Source of the DNA: Circinella umbellata
Taxonomy: Eukaryota > Mucoromycota > Mucoromycetes > Mucorales > Lichtheimiaceae
Direction of reading: 5' to 3'
NCBI GenBank assembly: GCA_025093555.1
Contig: JAIWNF010000028.1
Span: 372,001 to 436,000, forward strand
DNA length: 64,000 bases
Part shown: positions 1-13,700 of the stretch, piece after piece
Layout of the letters: every line of letters starts with the position of its first letter
Position numbering within the stretch: position 1 is the stretch's first letter
The notes under the pieces: model-generated
Told to the model about the DNA's origin: nothing
What the model saw: the letters and a program-made list of their open reading frames with translations, nothing else
The model's database searches: none
Position numbers and translations under genes: made by a program

Positions 1-370
1 ATCATCACTAAGGATGTTGTAATTGTAAAGGCCCAAGTGTGCTTTTAATAGTTTGTCTTGGCCAATATTAGTCTGGCGGCTCTCTTGGATCGAAAGCTTT
101 TTTATTTTCAACACTGCCTCATTCAATTCCTTGGCCGTTTTCTACATTTTTCTTTTAGAAAAGATTTAAGCTCCACCTCCACTTGTTCGTACGTATATAG
201 AATCGCAAAGGTTTCACTAATCTTACCATTTTTTTAAACGAGTATAAATATTCATTAAGTTCTGCGGGTAATGGAACGTCAAATTCAACAGCTTTGAAAT
301 CACAGATTTCTTTCAAATCTTTCTCAGTGAATTTTTGTTTATAAATGGAGTTGTTAGGACTGATAATCAT
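1..370 (-). CDS. Unrecognised protein, 5' part only (runs off the window edge)
   Basis: I do not recognise this protein. Reading leftwards from an ATG at 370, an open frame (start MIISPNNSIYKQKF) is hydrophilic and Lys/Glu-rich. A candidate intron with a GTAAG donor near 227 and a TAG acceptor near 147 joins it to a second open stretch (KTAKELNEAVLKIKKLS) that stays open to base 1, so the C-terminus would lie outside the window. The reading frame is kept across the junction and both pieces look like one soluble helical protein. It lies directly beside a retroelement relic, so it could belong to a mobile element. This is a weak call resting only on open frame and plausible splice sites. Confidence 0.35.
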
Positions 371-559
371 GGAGTGGGCCACATATCAACAAAAAGTCAG
401 TATCATTAAGCATAAAAAACCTATAGTGTATTGTAAACCTACTGTTCAAAAGTCGTTTTCATGGCAATATCTTGCATAACTACATCAAGGATGGTATTAC
501 AGGGTAACTTCCAAACGTTACCTGCATTAAAGTTGACAAATAAGAATAGAGAAAAAATA

Positions 560-1040
560 TAAGAGAGAAAACATATATTATCCAAGAGGACGAAACACTT
601 ATACCTATAAGAGAAAAACGACGTGTGTTTTCTTTGTTAGACGGAGGAGCTATGTTTTCAGCAATAGATAGAGATTTTTGTGATAAAGAAAATATTAAAC
701 TGTTACCTGTCCATGGTCATATATATTTGTTTTAGCTAGTTCTGATAAAAAGAGTGAACAAATTGGTATTACAGAGCTATCAGAAGTATGGTATAATGGT
801 CATTGTGTTAAACATTCATTTGAAGTTATGAATATTACAAGAGATCATGCAATGAGCATTGGAAAGAACTTTTAATAGTTTTTGAATCTGTTATACCGGT
901 TTAGCTTCAACTTGGAAAGATTCAGAAGATAGATGACGCATAAATCCCAATAATACTCCATATGGTACTGAATTTAAACAAATCACATTTAAGGCATATA
1001 TATTCATTATTAAAAGAACTTCCTTCATTATCATAGTTCA
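560..1040 (+). mobile_element. Decayed Ty3/gypsy-like retrotransposon fragment (aspartic protease region)
   Basis: The forward strand carries a broken reading frame with the look of a retroelement aspartic protease. FSLLDGGAMFSAIDRDFC (about 635-685) matches the usual hydrophobic-hydrophobic-D-G/T-G-A active-site pattern and is followed by protease-like text. A frame change near 730 leads into SEQIGITELSEVWYNGH, and further pieces such as NPNNTPYGTEF and AYIHSLLKELPSLS continue to about 1040 in shifting frames. There is a stop after the protease segment. No reverse transcriptase, integrase or LTR was found in the window, so this is an isolated relic. The family assignment is by motif only. 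Confidence 0.55.
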
Positions 1041-1303
1041 TGTAATTACTATAAATCAAAAGATTATATGTATTTATTACTAGTTTAGCGGTGTTTGAAT
1101 TTAGAAAAAAAGATGTTACAAAATAAAAAGCTGGCTATGTAACAGTTGAGCTGCACCATATCTTAATAACACGTAATGTTTGAAATTATTATAATTCCCT
1201 CGACATTTCGAATGAAAAAATCAATATAATTTATAATTTATATTATTATTATTATTATTATTTATTGTTTTGAAAGTATTTGCGTGTGTGTACGGGGGTA
1301 TTT

Positions 1304-4300
1304 TTATTTAAATTTTTTGTTAAACTCAATAGGTTGATCTTCTTCTTCACGATCACCAGCATATCCTTCATCCTCTACTACTCTCTTTTTACCATTCACT
1401 TGTAAATTATTCGCTGAAACTTCATCATAATCTTCAATTTTAAATAAAGGGCGTTGTTTAAAGTTATTATTCTCTTCTGTTGCTGTTGTTGTTGTCTCTC
1501 CTATCGTTGTCATGCCTTCAACACGGAATCCATCCATATTAGCTGATGCACCAAAACTACTTGTACGACTACGAGGTCTTGAAGAAGAATCAGATTCACT
1601 TGCTGATCCGCGTCGACTTCGGCTTGATGTTGGTGTCAAGCTTCCATTAAATCGCCCCAGATAAAACGAATTATCATCCATATCGGATGATTCCTCTATA
1701 CGACCCCAATTAAATATATTCTTATCATCTAATCCCATACGAACAGCTTGTTGAAAGAATCCGCTGGCAATTTTAGGTAATTTACTTGGTGTTGCTGATG
1801 ACCAATTAATAAAACTACTTGAACTTGTACGTCGAACAGGTGCTGGTCGTTTGTTGAGTGATGATAGAGTTGCTGATGATGAAGATGTAGTCGCAGTAGT
1901 TCGTGAAATGTAATCAGCTGATTATAGTAAATAAATATAGATAAGTATAAAGTGTGAGATTCATAAAGTTCTTTGTTGATTAACACATGTCAAATTTTGA
2001 ATTTGTGGATTATCTTTTCTTCAAACCCTCTCAATGTCTTTTTCTCTTACTTACCATCAAAATCAGTAAATACTTTGGGACCATATTCATTAATTAATTC
2101 CGTTATATCATGAGATAATTTTTCACGATTCTTTCTTAAAATTTCAACTCCATCAGGATCTAAAACTGACATAACAAGTGGTTGTAACGACCTATAAAAT
2201 TATTTTTTTTTTGTTTAACAAAAGATTAATATGAAATGTAATCATGTTAATAACAGGCTTGAAGCAATGTAATAATAATAAGAATAACTTACATGAGAAT
2301 ATCAAGACCAATTTCTCCAAAACGAAGACTTGCATAAGATACAAATGGTAATAACGTCCATGTAGCTAATGGAAGGATAAGTTTCCATTTAATATCCCAA
2401 CTTGTTTGTAATACAACGACCAACATGATGAAGCTGTAAAACGCGTATAATGCTGGTAATAAAACCAAACCAACAAGTATTTTCCATGTCGCTAAAATAT
2501 CACGACCAGCAATCTTAACAGTTGAACCCTTTACAGCAGCTAATAACAGTAAAATGTCAATAACATGGTTTTCATCCCATTCTATTTTAATACAAATTTT
2601 TTACCTTTGGCTTTTTTATGACTTATTATTTTAGCAACGATGACAACAGGAAGATTGAGAATTGCTCTAAAAAAAAGGAATCGATTAAATTTTATCTCAT
2701 TTATCCCATCATTTATAAACACACACACATTTATGTACAAATATAAAAATCTTATATATTTACCCTGGGAAAGCCCATAATGTGAGAAGAGTAAGAATAA
2801 AAATACGTTCCATTAAAAGTGCCACAGTTCGTTTTCCACCCAAATCAGTTTTAGACACTTGATGATCTTTTATTCCATGGTATTTAATCATTTGGTTATA
2901 AGCCAATACGCGTTGTTGTAAATCAATTACTTTTGGATCATCTTTAAATAAATTATATCCAATCAAGAATCGTCGATTAAGATCTACTACTTGGGATATA
3001 TGCATTTTTCGATATGCAGGTTTATATAATCGTCGTGCTGCTTGAATAAGCTATTGTTTTAAAAAATGGGTAAAAATGGTCAAATTTAGTACACATGTTC
3101 CTCTCCAACCCCTAAACAAGATAGTATCTCCCCTTTTTTTTGGACCTCTTATCGTTTTGTATATTTACCATAAGTGTTTCAAAACTTCCAGCATTTACTG
3201 TTACAGCTTTCAATGCTCCATAAATGGTATCAAGTAATTTCCCACATGCTTCACGTTTCGCTTCACTTCCCAATTTAAATTTTTCAACCAAATCTTCACT
3301 AATTGAAATAGGATTACCAAATTCAATAACAGCTCTAGAACGAAAACGATGAGCATGAAAATAATTAAGACCTATAATGTTTTTTTTTCATATTAGTTGT
3401 CTAATATTCTCATTTTTTTTTTCATTATTATATATTGTAATATTATCGTATACATTACCAACTGGAACAATCTTGACATCTAATCCAGGAAATTTTGCCA
3501 TAGCACCTAAGGCCATCAATGTGACACCAGCTAAATAGATAAATTAATAATATTATTCTAATTAAACGACGATAATTATTCTATATAATACCTTTCAATG
3601 GTAATAATTCTGCGCGATCATGACTACCTCCTTCAGGGAAAATAGTAACACATTGTCCTTTGTTTAATTGATCATGAACATTGCGATATACGGAGTCCTG
3701 CTCCACATGAGGCATACATTTATAAACCGTGCCATCATTTGATGTCAACAATTCCAAAGCCTTGAGTTCTTTAAACTCCTTTTTGATAATCAATTCAGTA
3801 TCTGAGATAATCTCAACAACTTCACTTCTACCCACATTTTTAGGTAAAGTGATAGAATCACGAGGTCGTAATTGAGTTGTAAACTGGGTATCTATGCCAA
3901 TGATCCGTAAAGGTTCGGATTTTCGATTCAATAATTGGATTCGTCCTTTTCCGGGGTAAGCTAAATCTTGTGCACGAACAACCGGAACTAGACACATTTT
4001 GTTTCAGATTAATTATACTCACTTCTCTATCCTCCCGTTCTTTCCTCCGCTCCTTGATTTGATATTTGTTTCTCAAAAAGTATATACTTACTGGCATGAA
4101 TCATTTTAGCAAATGTACCAATCGCTTTTTGATGCATTGACTTTTCAGCAATAATCATTGAAGATCTTCGACCACATTCTCGCATTAGGATAAGAGGATC
4201 GACAAACTAGATATATATATATATAAACATGAACCTCTATTATTTTTTATATTTATTTCACTTGAATTTAGAAAAATAAAAAACGTACTTGGTTCGCATG

Positions 4301-4453
4301 AGGTGCGACAACAAAAATGACAGCACCTTCTTTAGGTACTCTATGTGCTCCTCGTGGTCGTACTTCTCGGAAAAAGATATCCAACATTAGATTAAAAATC
4401 CATAATGCGAGATCATAAGTAAAATTATAAAGCCATTTTTGTAATAGTGACAT
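1304..4453 (-). CDS. Glycerol-3-phosphate / dihydroxyacetone-phosphate acyltransferase (Sct1/Gpt2 family)
   Basis: The enzyme makes lysophosphatidic acid at the ER, the first acylation step of glycerophospholipid and triacylglycerol synthesis. Ten exons (4453-4289, 4206-4092, 3987-3592, 3530-3459, 3371-3169, 3050-2764, 2666-2605, 2539-2293, 2191-2055, 1917-1304) join in frame to 765 residues. Acyltransferase motif I reads APHANQFVDP (His52, Asp58) and the glycerophosphate-binding motif is FPEGGSHD (210-217). Between them lies the long insert typical of fungal Sct1/Gpt2. Three hydrophobic stretches lie in the C-terminal half (around 400-500), then a Ser/Thr-rich, probably phosphorylated tail with an acidic end. 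Yeast Sct1/Gpt2 are regulated by phosphorylation of such tails; that is inference here. It is divergent from the Gpc1-type gene 1.8 kb away. Confidence 0.93.
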
Positions 4454-6283
4454 AGTTTTGATATTATATTAATTTATATATGAAAAAAAAAAAGAAAAAA
4501 AAAGGGCCTTTATGTTGTAAAAGTTTGTTTTGATTTGATAAGAAAGAACCCCTATTTCCTTTTTTTTTTTTTTTTGCTTTTATATTGTGTTGATGTTTTT
4601 TTTTAAAGAAAAGGAAAAAAAAGAAAAAGAAGAAAGAAGAAGAAAGAAAGACAGAGAGAAAGACGAAAAAAAAAAAAAAAAAAAGCGTGATTACTTTATT
4701 CTGATGAAGTACAAGAAAAAAAATGATTATTATAAACAATAAGTTTCTTTTAAAATAGTTTAACACTCCTTCTATTTTCATAAAATACCTTATCCTCCCT
4801 CTTCGGAACATGATAAGAGGGGCTAAGCTCGATATCTTTTTTTTGGATCTAATGTTGGGATGTTTTTTGAACATTGAATTAATTTCCCAACAATAATAAT
4901 AATAACTCATTATCTCACGCCCAAAATTTTGTTGTTCATAGGTTGTTTGTTATGTAGTAAATATTTTAAGATTATTATCATATTGAATAACATCATGCAT
5001 ACGATAATTCGTAAACTGCTTTACCCGATCTCGGATAAACATATTAGTTAATACTGTGTTCAGATCTAAAGAGGACCAACTTATTTTATAACCTTATTTA
5101 GTATGACATTACTCGTGTCAAACGTATAAATATATATAATTTATAAATATATGATAATTTATAAAGAGCCCTGCACTCATATGAAATTTATAGATTATAT
5201 ATATGACATCTTTTAGTATTTATCAACTTATTAAACAGGAGAGCCTTCTTCTTAGTTCATGTCCGTGCATTTTGTTTTTACGAATAAAGTCCTCTTGTTA
5301 ACTTTTGTCCGTTTGCTCCGATTTAAAGAAAACCACGTTAGGAGGTTTCAATTTTTTTTTTTTTTTTTGCATTATCGTTTTCATATGATAATGACAATGT
5401 TACAACCCGTCAAAAAACAATATTACTTTCGATATTTTAAGATAATATTATAGCGTGCGATTTTCTTAGTAAGTTACACCATTCATTTATATTTTCTATT
5501 ATCATTAAGATAATAATTAGTTATTTTCATTCATGAATATTAATTATTAGTATTGAACTACAATAATGTATGGGTCAACAGATAGGTATATATGAATTAT
5601 TATTAATTTTATTAGCAAAGTCACTGAAGAGGGAAGATAGAAGGAGAAAGAAAAAAAAGGGAACGGTATATACTATGTAGTAATCAGAATAAAAAGATAG
5701 GGTGATCACTATTTTATTTTCATCCTTATGCGCATATATACGTATATTCATGTCAAATCTCTATTAAAAGGAACAACACTTGATATTTTTTTTATGCAGT
5801 AGTAGTTAATTTAGTTATTTATATACTTTACTGCGTCGAAATGAGTAATCAATTATCCACGAGTTACGATAATACACGTTTCCAGGGGAATCAATCTTCG
5901 TAAATGATAAACAAAATTTTGGTTTCCATAGTAACAGTATCAGTTAGGGAAAAGTGATGAGAAAATAATCTCATTATAGTAATACTCTTGGTTATCATTG
6001 TTGACAAAAACTATTGTTTTGTTCACAAGACCTTCCAATGTTTAATAAATTAAGCGAAAAAAAAAAAAATAGTGCGGGGACCCACTAACTTGGGTTAATC
6101 CGAAAAAAAAAGATTCATGTGCGTTTTGAAAGTTAACATAAAGAAAAAAAAAACGTCTTTTTTATTTTATTTTTTTCCTTTTTTCATATTCTTTTTTTCT
6201 CCTCTTTGTAAACTAAACTCCTTCTTTATTCATATACATATACACATACTCAAAATATTTGTAATTTCATTCATACTAAGGAA
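4454..6283. promoter_or_regulatory. Shared 1.8-kb intergenic region between two divergent acyltransferase genes
   Basis: This is the only non-coding DNA between the start codons of the GPAT gene (-) and the Gpc1-type gene (+), so it must hold both promoters. Near the GPAT start are long A and T runs (4490-4690). Near the Gpc1-type start there are A/T runs at 6058-6230 and a T/C-rich stretch just before the ATG. Apparent long frames at 4464-4910 are low-complexity poly-Phe/poly-Lys readings and were not accepted as genes. No specific operator was recognised. Confidence 0.6.
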
Positions 6284-7771
6284 ATGGATCCAATATCATC
6301 TAATGAAGAAACAATGCCTTCACTTACTGGATCACCTACGAGTAGCATTGCCGATGAAGATTTTCTTCAGTTCGAACATGACCTTGACATGATTGACGGG
6401 TGGACAACCGCTGATTTTGTTTCAGAAAACGATTTTGATATGATTGATATGTTATCAGCAGCACTTGAACAAGTCACTCATCAACTGAACGAAAAACAAC
6501 GCGAGTTTCGGGCGCGGTCTAGTGAGTGGACTAACAAGACCAAAGATAAAATACGTATGCAAACATCACGGTTGGAAGAACGACGTGAAAAGATTCAAAG
6601 TCGGCTTAAAAACCAATATGATTCTATTAACGAACGAATGAATCGTGACGCAAAGACAGTTCGTTTGAGAGACAAGATTTCATTTGTTGTAGGTGTGGGT
6701 AACGCGTGTGTGTCGCCTGCATTGGTCGCCCGTTTACCGACGTGGATTCCGTTGTACTACACGGTTCAATCACTTTATTTGTTGTCCTTACGTTACCTCA
6801 TCTACAAGGTCCGGAAATGGCATTATTTTATCTTTGATTTATGCTACTTTGTTAATGCAATGACACTGTTATTCCTTTGGTGTTTCCCTTTTTCAACATC
6901 ACTTTTTATTGCTACTTACTGTCTTACGAATGGTCCCGTTGCCTGGGCCATCATCACATGGTAACGTATCTGCAACACATCTCGTGGATATTTTCTTTAT
7001 TGTTGTGCTGATATTATGTTATTGCTAGGAAGGAGGGAAGGGGAGAGAACTTATGTTGGGCTTATCTTTTTTTAATAGTGTAATGGACTAGGGAACTCTT
7101 TATAATCAATAATATTAATCTGACAATCTTCCTTTCAATTTAGGCGTAACTCATTGGTGTTTCATTCATTGGATAAAGTAACATCTGTCTTTATACATAT
7201 TTTTCCACCCCTTGTAACATATACCATTCGATGGCTTCCAGAATTAGATTGTTGTAGTACTACTACTAGTACATCGGGTGCTGCTTATCGAGACATCCGA
7301 TTCCCCGCTCTCAAAGATTTAGATGAAATGAGTTTCCGCGATACCATGGTGATTTCTACGATCGCTTACATGATTTGGCAAGCACTTTATTTTGTTTTTA
7401 TTATGGTACGAAGACGAGAAAAGGTTGAATCAGGTTTACGTATGACTTCCTACTCATGGTTACTGGATGACTCGCATGGACGCCGTGGTTTGATTCAAAA
7501 GGCTTCTTTTATTTTCGGTGCCAAATACAAGATATACATGTTTATGCTCCTCCAACTTTTATATAATGTTGTAACAACCATACCCACGTACTTTTTATAC
7601 AAGAGTTTTTGGTTACACACCTTTTTCCTCATAGCTATGTTTACAGCAAGTATCTTTAATGGCGCAAGCTTTTATATCGAGGTATTTTCAAGACGTTATG
7701 TTCTTGAGGTTGAAAAGTTAGTGGAAAAAACAAATGGACACCCACCAGTAAACAAGGCGAAAACCACTTAA
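6284..7771 (+). CDS. GPC1: Glycerophosphocholine acyltransferase 1 (Gpc1 / DUF2838 family)
   Basis: Gpc1 acylates glycerophosphocholine to lysophosphatidylcholine and so recycles the PC head group in the ER membrane. Two exons (6284-6960, 7144-7771) join in frame to 434 residues; the 183-bp intron runs GTAACG...TTTAG and the junction reads AIITW/RNSLVFHSLDKVTS, a conserved block of this family. Acidic residues 1-60 are followed by a helical charged region (about 70-120), the family start RLRDKISFVVGVGNA, and many hydrophobic segments up to a charged C-terminus. ATG 6284 is chosen because it follows a T/C-rich leader and an upstream ATG at 6117 is in another frame. It is transcribed away from the GPAT gene. 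Single-copy yeast YGR149W is the characterised relative. Confidence 0.92.
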
Positions 7772-10700
7772 TATTATGTATATCAGATAAATAATTATAT
7801 TAATGGACGGGATGAATGGATGGAAATTATATATACTTAAAATTTTATTGGAAAATGGATGAATGTTTTTATAGACACAAATTAGTATACCTTATATATA
7901 TAAATATCATTGTTACTTATTGTACATTTGTTTTATCATTTTAATTTTTTAATCACATGAGCGATTGAATTTGTGTGATTCAGTGGGAAAAAAATGAAAG
8001 ATATTATTTTAGTAAGAAAAAAAGCAAAATGCCCAATACGCAAATGAGAACACCCAGAAAAATAAAAATAATCATGTGCAAATGGCAGTGGTCATAATTA
8101 AAGTTCAAACAAATCAATTAATATAGAAAATTATAATATTACTATTACTACGTATTATTAGAAATAGTAACTCTTTTGGTAGTTACCTTTGAAAGACATG
8201 TCCAATTTAGTGTTGTCTCTAGACATAAATGAAACAAGGGATGAGTGCTACGTATTACTCAATTCAATATATCTTACATTATATTAGGAATAACAACAAC
8301 AGGGATCTCGATGAAATATGGAAAGATCGAATTCAAAATACTGAGAGTGCTGTAGGTCGAAATATAAGTATTATGATTGGATGGTATTATTGGTTTAAGA
8401 AAATTATTTGGGCAAAGCTTCAATACAAGGAGTAGATGATCCAGTATGTGCTACTCAAATCACGCACTTTAATCGAAAGTGCTCGTTAATGGTTTTATAC
8501 CAATGTACGCTTTTATTAGGGTCCCTGAAAAACGACAAAATCAACAACCAAATATTAACACGCCGCGAGCAATTCCTTAAATACACAAGAAATTTATATT
8601 AAAGGATCGAAGGATGAATTCACCATGCAAGGAGCTGATTTTATGCTTATTAAGAAGCATTATCTGTTCATTTGCTTTTTTCCCGGCTGAGGTGGTTTTG
8701 TCTCGCTAGCTTATATACTTATATTTTTTTATTATTGCACGCTGTGTAATGTGTTCACCCTGTTAAAACGTTTCCACTATACGAATTAGACACGTGTCCA
8801 CTTAACTGATGGGGTATAAATGAATGTCACTATCAAATTCTTAAAGATATGCTTGTCAGCAAGGAACAATTAACTAAAATTCTGGTGGGTCTCTTGCTAA
8901 CCTTATTCATGTATATATATTTTCTACACTATTCCCATAAAGCATCTTATTACTAAGGGTACTCACCTCCATAGTTTTTTTTTTTTTTCATTATGATTTC
9001 TAATATGACTTTTATTACCAAAAGAATTAGAAACCGTCTTCAAAAGAAACGATTCAATACATGTTAAGTAGTCCATAAGCCAATCTATATATAAGTAAAG
9101 AAGATTGTGAAGCACAAGTCCATATTGGTTGGGCTATCTATATTGTGCTTGCTATTCAGAAAATTGGGCAAAGACGCTATTTTTTACTATTTATGTTGTA
9201 TCTTTACTGCCATACAACAATGCATGTGTTCTTATTTTTTATTTATACCTTATAGGACAGAATAACAAACTCGTTTTTTTACTATATATTGGGATATTAT
9301 TATTAGCATGTTCTCAGATATGAAGGAGGTTAGGGGAAGGAGGAACATACTACGTAGTATGATCAAAAAATTAAAGAGAGAGAGAGAGGGGACCTTCATG
9401 TTATATTATATATAAAGCGACATACCACGTCAATCAAATTTAGGATTAACATTCTTTAATATTGTTGCTTTGTGGGGAAACTTTATTACCCATGTAAAAA
9501 AGTTTTCCCCCGAGACAGAAAAGAATGTGCTACGTATACACAGTACAAAAAGTAATCGATTCTCTCCTATAATTAACAATCTAGCAATCGAATATATATA
9601 TAACATTTGGGAACATGATAGATATAGGAAAATTTGTAATATGATTGACATCCTATTATAATCATTCCTTCATGATAAAAGAAACTAGCTCTTTCATGAA
9701 TATTCAATATTATCAAAAACCCTTTATATTCAATATCTCTTGGAAGTTATTTTTTTTTAAAAAAAAAAATACGTATCACCATTTAACTTGTCCGATCAAG
9801 AACGGTAATGAAAAATGGATCTCTCAAAAAAAAAAGTGGCCCAAAATTATTCTATTAAAAGTTATATGATTTTATTTGTTACGTAATCTACGTATACATA
9901 ATTTGTAGGTTATATATGCTTTAATTTGAGAAATTGTAGAGTTAAGTAAGTATCAAAATTCGACATTGAAGAAGCTATATTTTGAGATAATTGATAATTA
10001 AAAGCTACTAGGTCCTCAATCTTGAATCTTTAGATACTATCAACGTCAATATGACTACTACGTACTGTTGTTAATAACATTTGCACCTAGTATGTTTCGC
10101 AAATACCTACCGATGGGACTTTTAGACGGAAGAAAATTTTTGTGGAAATAAAAAGGTACGTAGCTGGCGCTTAGCTGTATAATACCGAGTACGTAATATG
10201 TTGATAATGACAGTAACATTATTAATTTTCTGACGTTGATCCCATGAGAATTTGAAAAACTTACACCAGAAACGGAATAAAAAAAAGCACAACACGAAGC
10301 TCCAATATGCTTTATTCATAGATGATTAGGTATGAATTTTTAGTCGTCTACGAAAATAGAGTATTTTCTTTATAAATTTCTTATTCTTAACTATATGTAC
10401 AAAACGTTGTTTTACTCTTCTCGTGTTTATTCGATAAAGACTTTTTAAAGTAGTTCGTCATTGTTAAACGACGGGGTAAATCGATAGAATGCTTTTGTGA
10501 GTTATATCATGTAGTGACTTATCTGTCGTTGTGTATATGGAATGGAAGGAGAGGTACGACTAATTATACGTACTGACAAAATCAAACGCGGAACATAGTC
10601 TATTAGTATTTTTGATACAAAACAGGACTTGTTTATCTGAGAAGTGAGACACCTAGACTAGATTCAGGCATATGTTATGAAGAAAGGAATATAATACGAT

Positions 10701-13700
10701 GAACTTAGAATCGATAGACTATGATATGTACACTAAACACTCCATGATATATATTTTGTGGTACAAAAAAACTCAGCAGTATATACATACAGTATAAGAG
10801 TTAGCGTCAAATATACCACAGCTACGTATCTCTCATGGAATGGTTAAGTAGTTTGTGTGAGTTATTTGTATAATACTTTTTTCTTAAAGATGTGTTCATT
10901 TCTAAACTATGCTGTAGCCCTTCTCTGCAGTAGTATACGATACTCTTATATTGACCAGCCATTTTTTTTTAAGTACGTATAAAAAAAACGCTCTATTTTA
11001 CTGGATTTTGTTAACCTTTATCATGTTACATCTGAATGAATTCATCATACAATTAAAGTACCTTTTAATTCCTCAGATTCACATCTTTGAAAGCATAATG
11101 ACTTGCTATAACAAAAATTTATGATATAAATATCCCTACAAAGATACAAAAAATGTGATGTGTTATAGTGTAAAAGTCGAGCGTTGCGGGTATGATTGCA
11201 ATAATTGAAAAAAATCCTTCTCAACAAGGTAAGCCGATGTTAACATTCTTTGTTGCAATTTTCTCTCCACTATTGTGACGCGAAAATGAGTGTTTGATAT
11301 ATCCTTCTACTTTAAAAACATCATATATTGGTATCTTTATACACCCTTTTAAATAACCTGTGTAGCTTATATAATGGTGATTCAAGTTATTTTATTAAAA
11401 ACAAAACAATGTTCAAAAGTGTGTCCATATTTTTATTCCATGCTTTTCTGTTATGGAATTCAAGAAGGTAATGCCTGGCTTTTTTATTCTCAGATGAGAT
11501 TTAAACTTTTGTTGCATGTGCGGTTATGATTAGAAGAAATGTTGAGCTATCATGATTCTCCTACGATACTAATGTCAAACAAGTAGAGGATCTTTCATAT
11601 GAATAGTTACCTGCTGTTATGTGTGTTTGCTGCTACTTATGGTAATAAATGGTCGATCAAAAAGCCAAAATACTGTAACAATGAGGATCATAAATTTGTC
11701 CAACTGATATGTGCCGATCTTTCGGTTCAAAATAATTCGTGGACAAACAATTTTACGTAGCATAACTCATTTTTTATTTATGTGCTGCCAGATTCGAACA
11801 ACTTTCAACACTGTAATTGGTCATCATAATTGGCTGAATCTATAAATATAACGCTCATTAGATAGATAGATATAAAATAATTAAAATGAAATGCTTTTCT
11901 AAATGAACTATTATTACAACATTCTTCCTTGGAAACGTTAACTTGTATTGATGTTCTTTCTATACAGAAAAATTATGCCTCACATCATAGTCCCATATGT
12001 ATACTTTAAATCAGTTAGAACGGATACTAAAAAAAAAGACTCTTTATTTTCTTCCAAAATTGCACAATAAATAGATTAATTAAATTTTTCTTACGGTGTA
12101 GGTGTGTTGAGTAACCACTGCAATTTATAAATAATTGTGGCGTGAAAATTCAGGGACATTATCGATGATCCCTATATTGAGATTTTCAGGTGCGATAGCT
12201 TCCTCAATAGTACTTGTTGAAAGTTAGATATTTGTTTAACTATGATTATTTGAGTATTTACTTTTATATAATTAACTCTTCCGATATGTCTTTCTTTGAA
12301 ATTTTATTATGCATCTGTTATGCATATCAAGCACATGGTATCATCTGTATGATAATGAGAAAGGGCAGTACAGGATAAGGGATAAAGATAATAGAATTTT
12401 TTTTAGCTTTTGAATGTTTCTTTTTTGATGTTAATCCACTATACATAATTATAGTATATGTATAATTCAGTGTGCATTCTATTACTTCTTTTATATAATA
12501 AAAACTGGTTTAACCATTCAAATGTGTTCATCTATACATTTTATTACTTGGGTACGACACAATTGTAAATTTCTTTATCCTAATTTTTTTTAGTAAACTT
12601 CTGAAGCAATTAAACATAAAGTATATAATCTGTATATATAACAATTCAACAAACTGATTGAAAGTGTATTTTATCAGTTTACACTACTTTAAAATATGTA
12701 TTATATAGGATAACACGCTTCCGATATGATAGAAATACGTATATACATATGATTTTTTTATGTGGTAAATCAATCTTGCTTGTCGTTGTGTAGGTTACAT
12801 ACATTGCGTATGAGTTTATGAAAGGGAAAGGTTAGAATATGCCGTATTTTATTATTCATATTATGTAATATACTCTCTCCTTACATCAACATTGGTTTGA
12901 AAATGGTGATCGTAGTAACAAAAATATGTTACTACCTTTTTGATAAACTACAAAATTTTTTAAATTAATAACTGAATCATCAGATAAACTTCATTTGAAT
13001 TTTGCTAATCATCCCACAGAAGAATATATAATACTAAATTTATTCCATTGTAGAATATTTTATACAGATGATAATTAATCAATATTCTGTGAATGAAGGA
13101 GAGACAGAACAAATATATACATGTCATTTTAAATTTGCCTCTCTTTCTCGCTCTTTTTTTTTCTCCTATCATAATTATTAATAAATATTAGTTGACATAT
13201 ATGTTATCTAATTATTGTATAATTATTTATCAAGACATAAATTTTTATCAGACCGACAAAAACCCTTTATTGACAGATACTCTCTTTCACTATTTCTTTT
13301 CAAGCTAATGAACTACAACATGAAGTGAATAAGAAAATATCTTTGAGGGGGGACAAACAAAAAGATTTGCAACTAATATATAAACTAGAGAAAGGGAGGT
13401 AAAAAATGCTAATGTTAGTTGTGTGAGTATATGTGTGGAGAAATTGGAGGTAACACAACTAAGAGAAAGTTAAAAAAGAAAAATGGAAACCCTTGAAAAT
13501 CTACCATTCCACAAGATAAATCATTCGGCATTTATGCAATCAAACTGGTTTAACAGGTAGAAGAAAAAATAAAAACAGGCGAAAAAAAAAATTCATTATT
13601 ATAGGGGAGCTTATAATATAAGAGCGTGGCAAAATAAAAGAAAACGGTTATTGAACTGCCAAATGTCAAAAAAAATATAAATAAAATAAGATACTCCTTA

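Noticed and set aside
4464..4910. 148-residue open frame on the minus strand
   Set aside because: Nearly all Phe, Lys and Ile from T and A runs in the promoter region; no domain, and it starts with a hydrophobic low-complexity string.
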